From the NCBI GenBank assembly GCA_015655225.1, contig JAATFK010000679.1, positions 1 through 10,942 on the forward strand: 10,942 nucleotides of DNA, given 5' to 3'. Every line of letters starts with the position of its first letter. Position 1 is the stretch's first letter. The notes beneath the pieces were generated by a model, which ran no database searches, was not told the DNA's origin, and worked only from the letters and a program-made list of their open reading frames with translations. Position numbers and translations under genes: made by a program. Source of the stretch: Solirubrobacterales bacterium. GTDB lineage: Bacteria > Actinomycetota > Thermoleophilia > Solirubrobacterales > Solirubrobacteraceae. This document shows, piece by piece, positions 1 to 5,854 of this stretch.

Positions 1-160
1 AACTGAGCTAACCGCCCGCATCGGCCCTCGATCCTAACCAGGCGGCGAGGTCCGTGAGGCGACACCTGCGCTCAGCAAAGCGCCCCGCTGCGTCGATGCA
101 TCCTGTGCAATTCCTCCTGCGACAGTTTTCCGGGGGTACGACGGGGACGCGACCGTCTCC

Positions 161-168
161 AAGGAAGG
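161..168 (+). promoter_or_regulatory. Shine-Dalgarno site of the GH6 gene
   Basis: AAGGAAGG lies 7 bases upstream of the ATG at 176 and supports that start. Positions 1-160 hold no gene I can support. Two weak hairpins are visible there (GCGCT 68-72 with AGCGC 79-83; GACGG 140-144 with CCGTC 153-157), but I cannot assign a function or a clear promoter. Confidence 0.7.
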
Positions 169-175
169 GACCCCC

Positions 176-1246
176 ATGTACGGATCAGGACGCATCCGCC
201 GTCTCACGCTGCCCGCCGTCGTGCTGGCAGCCGCACTCGCCGCCCTCGCCGCGGTGCTGCTCACGTTCGTGAGCGCCACCCCCGCGCGGGCGACCACCAC
301 CGCCAACCCCCTCGGCACCCGCACCGCCACCGCCGCCAACCCCCTGCTCGGCGCCCGCTGGTTCGTCGACCAGCAGTGGGGCCTCGCGAACCGCCAGGTC
401 CGCGCCTGGAGTCATTCCCATCCCAGCTGGGCGAAGGCGCTGAAGAAGATCGCCGACCAGCCCGAGGCCCATCGCGTCGGCGCCTTCACGCCGAACATCG
501 AGGGGTCGATCCACGACTACGTCGAGCGCGCCGCCAAGCAGGCTCCCGGCACTGTCCCGATCATCGTGATCTACCGCCTCAAGCACGTCTCCTGCGGCGG
601 CTACGGCGACTCCGCCGGCGACGCCTCCAGCTACCGCGCCTGGATCGACGACTTCGCCAAGGGACTCGGCAGCCACCGCGCCGTCGTCTTCCTCGAGCCC
701 GACGGCATCATCACCGCCCCCTGCCTCAGCCACCACGGCCTCGCGACCCGCCTCGGCGAGCTGAAGTACGCGGTCGGGAAGCTCGCGGCGCTCCCCAACG
801 CCCCCACCTACGTCGACGCCGGCGCCGCCGACGCCCTCCCCTACGCCCGCACCGCGAACCTCCTGAACCGCATCGGCGTCAAGCGGATCCAGGGCTTCTT
901 CCTCAACTCGACCCACTACGACTGGACCGGCAACGAGGTCGCCTACGGCGTCAAGGTCTCGAAGCTCGTCGGCGGCAAGCACTTCGTCGTCAGCACGGCC
1001 GTCAACGGCAAGGGCCCGCTGCTCCCGGCCAGCAGAGTCAAGAGCGGCAACGAGATCCTCTGCAACCCACCCGGCCGCGGCCTCGGCCAGCGCCCGACGA
1101 CCACCACCTCGAACCCGCTCGCCGACGCCTACATGTGGATCGGCGACCCCGGCCGCTCCTCCGGCCCCTGCCATCCGGGCGATCCGTCGAACGGCAGCTG
1201 GTGGCCCTCCTACGCCCTCGGGCTGGCGGAGCGTGCCTCCTTCTGA
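176..1246 (+). CDS. Secreted glycoside hydrolase family 6 (cellulase-like) protein with altered active site
   Basis: This 356-residue protein looks like a single-domain GH6 (cellobiohydrolase/endoglucanase family, which hydrolyses beta-1,4-glucan with inversion). It begins with a basic N-terminus and a hydrophobic stretch (residues 11-33) ending in ATPARA, a likely signal peptidase cut after residue 39, so it should be exported. No carbohydrate-binding module or long linker follows. GH6 landmarks are the start [11 protein letters not shown] (55-65), LEPDGI with the catalytic-acid Asp at 176, YVDAG with D214, CNPPGRGLG (296-304) and the terminal [10 protein letters not shown] (342-351). Two normally conserved sites are changed: the YxxPxRDC segment reads YRLKHVSC (133-140), placing Ser139 where Asp is usual, and the WxKxPGESDG segment reads [10 protein letters not shown] (321-330), with Ser329 for the proposed base Asp and Gly323 for Lys. 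It may be an enzyme of altered mechanism or substrate, or a glycan-binding relative. Family assignment is firm; activity is uncertain. Confidence 0.88.
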   Translation: MYGSGRIRRLTLPAVVLAAALAALAAVLLTFVSATPARATTTANPLGTRTATAANPLLGARWFVDQQWGLANRQVRAWSHSHPSWAKALKKIADQPEAHRVGAFTPNIEGSIHDYVERAAKQAPGTVPIIVIYRLKHVSCGGYGDSAGDASSYRAWIDDFAKGLGSHRAVVFLEPDGIITAPCLSHHGLATRLGELKYAVGKLAALPNAPTYVDAGAADALPYARTANLLNRIGVKRIQGFFLNSTHYDWTGNEVAYGVKVSKLVGGKHFVVSTAVNGKGPLLPASRVKSGNEILCNPPGRGLGQRPTTTTSNPLADAYMWIGDPGRSSGPCHPGDPSNGSWWPSYALGLAERASF

Positions 1247-1276
1247 CCTCGCCCTGCGCGACGCGCCGCCGCCCCG

Positions 1277-1292
1277 TAGGATCAGGGTCGTG
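1277..1292 (+). promoter_or_regulatory. Predicted leaderless promoter: TAGGAT -10 element 7 nt before GTG
   Basis: TAGGAT (1277-1282) fits the actinobacterial -10 consensus TANNNT. Exactly seven bases separate it from the GTG at 1290, so transcription would begin at or next to the start codon. The same module occurs at 7331-7346 before the metal-binding lipoprotein gene. No convincing -35 element is visible. Confidence 0.5.
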
Positions 1293-2084
1293 CGGCGCGT
1301 GATCCGGTCATGGCTGATTGACATGGACGGCGTGCTCGTGCACGAGGAGAGCGCGGTGCCCGGCGCGGACCGCTTCCTCGCCACGCTGCGCGAGCACGGG
1401 ATCCCGTTCCTGGTCCTCACGAACAACTCGATCTACACGCGGCGGGACCTCTCGGCGCGCCTGAAGGCGAGCGGCCTCGAAGTCCCGGAGGAGTCGATCT
1501 GGACCTCCGCGAACGCGACCGCCCGCTTCCTGGAGGACCAGCGCCCCGGCGGCTCCGCCTTCGTGATCGGCGAGGCCGGCCTCACGACCGCCCTGCACCA
1601 GAACGGCTACACGCTGACGGAGCGCAACCCCGACTACGTCGTCCTCGGCGAGACCCGCACCTACAGCTTCGAGCGGATCACCCAGGCGATCCGCCTGATC
1701 GGCGACGGCGCCCGCTTCATCGCGACGAACCCGGACGCGACCGGCCCCTCGCTCCAGGGCCCGCTGCCGGCGACCGGCTCGGTCGCGGCGCTGATCACCC
1801 GCGCGACCGGCGTCGAGCCCTACTACGTCGGCAAGCCGAACCCGCTGATGATGCGCTCGGCGCTCAACGCGATCGACGCCCACTCGGAGACGACCGCGAT
1901 GATCGGCGACCGGATGGACACCGACGTCGTCTCCGGCCTCGAAGCGGGACTCGAGACGATCCTCGTCCTGACGGGCGTCGCGACCCGCGAGGCGGCCGAG
2001 CGCTTCCCCTTCCGCCCGTCGCGGATCGTCGACTCGGTCGCCGACCTGGTCGACGAGCTGCGCCCCGCCGACGCGGCGGTCTAA
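1290..2084 (+). CDS. HAD-IIA (NagD-like) sugar/nucleotide phosphatase
   Basis: This cytoplasmic HAD-superfamily hydrolase of 264 residues matches the usual size of subfamily IIA (NagD, p-nitrophenylphosphatase). The four HAD motifs are present: DMDG with nucleophile D11 and acid D13, LTNNS with T44, GKPNP with K182, and the acidic motif GDRMDTD (206-212). The C2-type cap lies between motifs II and III and carries the typical [11 protein letters not shown] segment (143-153). The family dephosphorylates small phosphomonoesters such as UMP or glycolytic side products; the substrate cannot be read from the sequence. I chose GTG 1290 because of the TAGGAT -10 seven bases upstream and because the core begins right after it. 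GTG 1299 and ATG 1233 (which would overlap the GH6 gene) are alternatives. The TAA stop overlaps the stop of the convergent neighbour, and no terminator lies between them. Confidence 0.92.
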   Translation: MRRVIRSWLIDMDGVLVHEESAVPGADRFLATLREHGIPFLVLTNNSIYTRRDLSARLKASGLEVPEESIWTSANATARFLEDQRPGGSAFVIGEAGLTTALHQNGYTLTERNPDYVVLGETRTYSFERITQAIRLIGDGARFIATNPDATGPSLQGPLPATGSVAALITRATGVEPYYVGKPNPLMMRSALNAIDAHSETTAMIGDRMDTDVVSGLEAGLETILVLTGVATREAAERFPFRPSRIVDSVADLVDELRPADAAV

Positions 2085-2710
2085 GCGGCGGCCCGCCGCG
2101 CCGCCACGAACTCCGCCAGCGCCTGCTTCCCGCCGCCGACGACCGGCGCGCCGTGCGCCAACAGCAGCACGTCGAAGTCCAGCTCGTCCACCAAGCCCTG
2201 GAAGACGTCGAGCAGGCCGGCGCGGACGGCCTCCGGGTCAGCGCCCATCAGGCGGTCGGAGACGAACGTGAGCGGTCCCTCGCCGTCGTCGGCGCGGATC
2301 AGGCAGTCGGCGAACGCGAGCGCCCCGGGACCGAGCGCGACGTGCAGCGCCGTCTCCTCGGGCGTCAGCGTCCCGACTCTGTGGGCGACGATCCCGGGCG
2401 CGACCTCGTCGCCGAACCGGAAGCCGCGCACCCGCACCGTCGCGTCCGCGAGGTCCCACAGGCCCGCCTGATTGCACGCCACCGAGCAGCCGAAGCGCTC
2501 CACGAACGGTGCGCTGTGCCGCACGTGGTGGCGGTTCGTCAGCACGATCCGCTCGGGCGCGTCGAGCTGGTCGAAGGCGGACAGACCCTCGACCGGCACC
2601 ATCGGGTCGATCAGCGTGCGCGCCTCGACCACGTAGGCCGAGTGAACCGGCTGGTGGATCGTCTCGCGCATGGCGGTCCACGTGTAGAGGCCGGGAAGGA
2701 TCTGGTCCAT
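2081..2710 (-). CDS. Metallo-beta-lactamase-fold protein with degenerate metal motif
   Basis: This 209-residue protein resembles compact metallo-beta-lactamase-fold hydrolases. The N-terminal strands ([23 protein letters not shown]) are followed by the position where HxHxDH should be, which here reads RHHVRH (60-65), preceded by LTN. The first His and the Asp are thus replaced by Arg. The usual PGHT segment is also missing (TPEET at 116-120), while the later Asp (FADCL, D135) and the final His-Gly (LLLAHGAP, H186) are kept. Related actinobacterial proteins with an LTNRHH-type motif exist as far as I recall, so this may be a distinct subfamily rather than decay. It could bind one metal, use another chemistry, or be non-catalytic. 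The ATG at 2710 begins directly at the fold's first strand; no clear Shine-Dalgarno site precedes it. It is divergent from the membrane protein at 2792 and convergent with the HAD gene. Confidence 0.75.
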   Translation of the reverse strand: MDQILPGLYTWTAMRETIHQPVHSAYVVEARTLIDPMVPVEGLSAFDQLDAPERIVLTNRHHVRHSAPFVERFGCSVACNQAGLWDLADATVRVRGFRFGDEVAPGIVAHRVGTLTPEETALHVALGPGALAFADCLIRADDGEGPLTFVSDRLMGADPEAVRAGLLDVFQGLVDELDFDVLLLAHGAPVVGGGKQALAEFVAARRAAA

Positions 2711-2740
2711 GGCGCTTGGATGCGCGGCGGCGCCCGATCT

Positions 2741-2761
2741 CAAACGCGCCTCCGCCGTTTG
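2741..2761. promoter_or_regulatory. Inverted repeat CAAACG-N9-CGTTTG in divergent intergenic region
   Basis: CAAACG (2741-2746) and CGTTTG (2756-2761) form perfect 6-bp arms around a 9-bp spacer. The site lies between the start of the metallo-beta-lactamase-fold gene (2710, -) and the membrane protein gene (2792, +), 31 and 30 bases from the two starts. Its central position suggests an operator acting on both genes, but a hairpin or chance occurrence is possible. No regulator gene lies nearby. Confidence 0.4.
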
Positions 2762-2791
2762 CGCCCCTCCCGGCCGGGCAGGACTGATCTC

Positions 2792-3361
2792 ATGTCGAAC
2801 CTTCCGATCTCCCCACCGTCCGGCGGCCTCGTGACGAGCGCCGGCCGCGTCGCGCACGACGTCGGCGCCGCCGCGCTCCTCGGCGGCAACCTCTTCGCCC
2901 GCGTCGCGATGCACCCGGCCCTGCGCAGAGTCAGCGAGCCGACCGAGCGCGGCCGCGTCACGAACGACGCCTGGCGTCGCTACGGCACCGTCAACGGCGC
3001 CGCCCTCGCGGCCGTGATCGGCGGCTGGCTGCTCGCTCGCTCCGACGAAGGCGGCAGCGGCGACCCCCTCGCGCTCGCCCGCGACGTGGCCGTCGTCGCG
3101 GTCACCGTGACCGGCGTCGCCTCCGCGATCGAGGGCGTCCGCTTCAACGCCTCCGAGCCCGACGGCGCCGTCTCGCTGAAGGACGGCAACGTCGCCACGC
3201 AGGAGGCGAAGCCGCGCGAGCGGCGGATGAAGCGGGTGCTGCGTGTGCTCGGCGCCGCGAGCCTCGCCGCCGACCTCGCGCTGGTGGGACTCGACGCCGC
3301 GCTCGCCGCGCGGGCGAGCACCCAGCGCCCGCCGCTGCGGCGGATCCTGCCCGGACGCTAG
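2792..3361 (+). CDS. Small multi-spanning membrane protein of unknown function
   Basis: I do not recognise a named family. The 189-residue product has hydrophobic, Ala/Val/Leu-rich segments at about 21-40, 68-82, 96-113 and 148-172, so three or four membrane passes are likely. Between the first two lies a conserved-looking stretch (HPALRRV, ERGRVTNDAWRRYGTVNGAAL, roughly 41-72). An acidic/basic loop at about 114-147 would face the cytoplasm or exterior, and the C-terminus is basic (RPPLRRILPGR). The open frame extends far upstream, but that part is antisense to the neighbouring gene. The ATG at 2792 is chosen because GGCAGGA (2777-2783) sits eight bases before it. Its TAG stop shares the sequence CTAG with the stop of the convergent galK. 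Confidence 0.72.
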   Translation: MSNLPISPPSGGLVTSAGRVAHDVGAAALLGGNLFARVAMHPALRRVSEPTERGRVTNDAWRRYGTVNGAALAAVIGGWLLARSDEGGSGDPLALARDVAVVAVTVTGVASAIEGVRFNASEPDGAVSLKDGNVATQEAKPRERRMKRVLRVLGAASLAADLALVGLDAALAARASTQRPPLRRILPGR

Positions 3362-4410
3362 GGCTGCGAGAGGAGCCGCGCCCCCGCCGCCGGGACGACC
3401 ACCGTCCCGTCGCCCGGCGACGCGATGCCGGGCGGCAGCAGCGCCAGCACGTGTCCGCCGAAGCCGCCGCCGACCATCCGCGCGCCCGCCGCGCCTGCCG
3501 CCTTCAGCCGTGCGACGGTCGCCTCGACCGCGTCGGTGGAGGCCGCGTAGTCGTCGCGCATGCTGGCGTGGGAGGCGTCGAGCAGTCGCCCGACCTCCGT
3601 CAGGTCGTCCTCCTGGAGCGCGCTGATCGTCGCCTCGACGCGCAGGTTCTCCCCCTGCACGTGGCGCACGCGGCGCCCGAGCGGCTCCGGCAGCCAGGCG
3701 AACGCGTCGGCCGGCGCGTCGCGCAGCGTGCCGACGCCGAGCAGCGCGCACGCCTCGGCGCACTCCTCGCGGCGGCGGTTGTAGCCCGAGGCGGAGAGGT
3801 CGTGGGACTCGCGCGAGTCGACCGTCACCAGCTGCCAGTCGCCGAGCCGCAGCGGGACCGGCTCGACCGCGAGCGAGCGGAAGTCGATCCGCAGCACGCG
3901 GTCGGGCTTCCCGAACAGCGAGGCGAGCTGGTCGAGCAGGCCGGTCTGCGCCCCGACCCAGTCGTTCTCCACGCGCGAGCAGATCCGCGCGAGCTGGCGC
4001 CGGTCGGCGTCCTCCGCGCCGGAGAGCGCGAGCAACCCGAGCGCGACCGACACCGACAGCGCCGCCGAGGACGACAGCCCCGACCCGCGCGGCACCGTCC
4101 CGCGGATCTCCAGCCGCGCGGCGCGCACCGGCAGCCCCGCCGCCGCCAGCTCCGCGACGAGCCCGCGGACGAACGCGCGCCAGCCGCCGTCGTCGGGGTG
4201 CTCGGGCGCGCGCAGGTCGAAGCGGTCCTGCTCCCCCTCGTCGTGGGCGAGCGCGACGACCTCGTCGCCGTCGATCGCCTCCGCTTCCACGGTCACGCCG
4301 TCGGCGATCGCGAACGGCAGGCTCAGGCCGTCGTTGTAGTCGGTGTGCTCGCCGATCAGGTTGACGCGGCCGGGGGCGAACGCGACGGCGCGCTCGCGCT
4401 CGGCGGTCAT
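3358..4410 (-). CDS. galK: Galactokinase
   Basis: This 350-residue GHMP kinase phosphorylates galactose at C1 with ATP to give alpha-galactose-1-phosphate in the cytoplasm. The galactokinase signature GRVNLIGEHTDYNDG is at 14-28, the ATP-binding motif PRGSGLSSSAA at 107-117, and LLDQLASLFG at 158-167 supplies the catalytic base D160. HDLSASGYNRRREEC is at 203-217, RHVQGEN at 249-255, SHASMRDDY at 280-288 and the third GHMP motif GGGFGGH at 314-320. It is slightly shorter than typical GalK (about 380-390) because it lacks most of the N-terminal lead before APGR. Its ATG lies inside the stop of the upstream pyrophosphorylase gene (ATGA at 4410-4407) with no independent Shine-Dalgarno site, which implies translational coupling. 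The stop overlaps that of the convergent membrane protein gene. Confidence 0.96.
   Translation of the reverse strand: MTAERERAVAFAPGRVNLIGEHTDYNDGLSLPFAIADGVTVEAEAIDGDEVVALAHDEGEQDRFDLRAPEHPDDGGWRAFVRGLVAELAAAGLPVRAARLEIRGTVPRGSGLSSSAALSVSVALGLLALSGAEDADRRQLARICSRVENDWVGAQTGLLDQLASLFGKPDRVLRIDFRSLAVEPVPLRLGDWQLVTVDSRESHDLSASGYNRRREECAEACALLGVGTLRDAPADAFAWLPEPLGRRVRHVQGENLRVEATISALQEDDLTEVGRLLDASHASMRDDYAASTDAVEATVARLKAAGAAGARMVGGGFGGHVLALLPPGIASPGDGTVVVPAAGARLLSQP
4407..4410 (-). other. ATGA stop-start overlap coupling pyrophosphorylase and galK
   Basis: Read on the minus strand, ATG of galK (4410-4408) and TGA of the pyrophosphorylase gene (4409-4407) share bases. This is the typical arrangement for termination-reinitiation, and it implies one transcript and near-equal production of both enzymes. 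Confidence 0.9.
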
Positions 4411-5792
4411 CCGGCCAGCAGCTCGCCGTCGGCGATCCGCGCCGGCCCCCGCAGCTCGACGTCGCCCTCGACGCGCACGCCGGCGCCGAACGTCACGTCG
4501 CCGTGGACGACGAGTCTCCGGCAGTCCGCGAGCGACGGCGGCCCGGACGGGAAGCGCGGCTCGAACTCGGGCACGAGCCGGTAGACGTCGGGGTCGAGCG
4601 CGACGAACGGCGGCGGGCCGTCGCCGAACGCCGGGACCATCCGGCCGTCGTCCTCCAGCGTCCAGGCGTCGGAGCGCACGACGAGCAGGTCGTCGGTCGT
4701 CTTGACCGGCGCGAAGCGGGTGCGCGGCACCTCGACGACGCGCGCGTCGGGGATCGCGCCGAGCGCGGCGCCCATCGCCTGCTCCAGCTGCAGCACCGCG
4801 GGGCTCGATCTGTCGGACGGGTCGACCGTCTTGCGGTTGACGATCAGCGGCAGCGGCGGGCCGCCCTCCTCGTCCTCCAGCATCCGCTCCAGCGCCCGCA
4901 GGTCGATCCAGAGGTTGTTCGTGTTGTAGTAGCGCCAGCGGTCGATGTCGCCGAACGACGGGTCGCCCTCCGGAACCTGCGCGCTCTCGCGCAGGATCAG
5001 CCGGTCGCCGCGCCGCGCGATGTGGCCGCCCTTGCGGTCGGCCGGCGTGCCGCGCACGACCTCCATCGCGAACGGCGCGCCCTCCTCGTCGAGCCAGGCG
5101 AGCACGCGCGGGTCGAGGACCGCGCCGAGGTTGTCGACGTTCGAGACGAACGCCCAGTCGTAGCCCTGCTCCCGCAGCGTCGCGAGCATCCCCGACGCGG
5201 CGAGCGAGACGTAGATGTTGCCGTGGCCGGGCGGGCACCACGCGAATCTCGGATCGGCCGGCCAGTCGACCGGCTCGAGCGTGTCGGCGAGCAGCTTCGG
5301 CTCACGTCCCTGGAGGAAGTCGGGCGGCACGTCGGAGGCCAGCTCCGGGTGCTTGGCGAGCGCCTCGAGCGACGCCTCCCGGGTCGAGAAGGAGTTCATC
5401 AGGACGAGCGGCAGCCGGACGCCGTGGCGCTCGCGCAGGGCGAGCACCTGTCGCGCGACGATGTCGAGGAAGCACTGGCCGTCCTTCACGTCGATCAGCG
5501 ACTTCGGACCGCGCAGGCCCATGCTCGTGCCGAGCCCGCCGTTGAGCTTCAAGACGATCGCGCGGTCGAGCACCCGAGCGGCGTCGTCGGGAAGCGGGGG
5601 CAGCTCGTCGAGGCGCGGCACGTCGCCGACCGGCTCCAGCTCGTCGCTCGGGAGCAATCCGTCGTCACCGTCGACGAGCTGCTCGAAACGACGGCAGAAC
5701 GCCGCGATCTCGACGGCAGCCGCGTCGTCGTCGCGCATCCGCTCGACGGCGTGCTCCAGCGCGGAGCGGGTGGAGGCGGTATCGAGCGTCAT
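4407..5792 (-). CDS. Eukaryotic-type UTP-glucose-1-phosphate / UDP-sugar pyrophosphorylase (UDPGP family)
   Basis: This 461-residue protein belongs to the UDPGP family (UGP2/USP type), not the unrelated bacterial GalU. It should convert UTP plus a hexose-1-phosphate to UDP-hexose and pyrophosphate. The nucleotide-binding loop LKLNGGLGTSMGLRGPKSLI is at 81-100. Further family motifs are NSFST (133-137), PPGHGNIYVSL (187-197; most relatives have Asp at N192), SNVDNLGA (217-224), NTNNLW (290-295), RFAPVKTTDDLLVVRSD (359-375) and a short C-terminal beta-helix (about 429-456). The ATG at 5792 is preceded by AGGTGA (5808-5803), ten bases away. It overlaps galK by four bases, so galactose-1-phosphate is a plausible substrate alongside glucose-1-phosphate, as proposed for UgpA-like enzymes of bifidobacteria and plant USP. 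Substrate choice is inference. The YibE/F gene lies 62 bases upstream on the same strand. Confidence 0.92.
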   Translation of the reverse strand: MTLDTASTRSALEHAVERMRDDDAAAVEIAAFCRRFEQLVDGDDGLLPSDELEPVGDVPRLDELPPLPDDAARVLDRAIVLKLNGGLGTSMGLRGPKSLIDVKDGQCFLDIVARQVLALRERHGVRLPLVLMNSFSTREASLEALAKHPELASDVPPDFLQGREPKLLADTLEPVDWPADPRFAWCPPGHGNIYVSLAASGMLATLREQGYDWAFVSNVDNLGAVLDPRVLAWLDEEGAPFAMEVVRGTPADRKGGHIARRGDRLILRESAQVPEGDPSFGDIDRWRYYNTNNLWIDLRALERMLEDEEGGPPLPLIVNRKTVDPSDRSSPAVLQLEQAMGAALGAIPDARVVEVPRTRFAPVKTTDDLLVVRSDAWTLEDDGRMVPAFGDGPPPFVALDPDVYRLVPEFEPRFPSGPPSLADCRRLVVHGDVTFGAGVRVEGDVELRGPARIADGELLAG

Positions 5793-5854
5793 CGCTTCAT
5801 TGTCACCTGAATGGACGCGCGGCACGCGCACCAGGCCGGGAATTCAACCATGGC

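Noticed and set aside
60..175. Possible c-di-GMP riboswitch in the GH6 leader (GCAAAGC at 75-81)
   Set aside because: Only a short piece resembles the GEMM consensus; the GGCAAACC element and the second stem are not found.
2769..2778. 10-bp palindrome CCCGGCCGGG before the membrane protein gene
   Set aside because: It consists only of G and C in a very GC-rich background and abuts the ribosome-binding site; chance is the simplest explanation.
2081..3763. Apparent 560-residue fusion upstream of the metallo-beta-lactamase-fold protein
   Set aside because: The N-terminal 350 or so residues are antisense to the membrane protein and galK, with Arg/Ala-rich composition; the fold starts at the ATG at 2710.
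3358..5241. Apparent N-terminal extension of galactokinase into the pyrophosphorylase gene
   Set aside because: The extension is an out-of-frame shadow of the pyrophosphorylase; the ATG at 4410 gives a proper galactokinase start and an ATGA overlap.
4503..5810. Long plus-strand open frame opposite the pyrophosphorylase gene
   Set aside because: It has no recognisable motif, is rich in Arg/Glu/Val/Asp as expected for antisense of this codon usage, and lies fully over a gene with strong family motifs.
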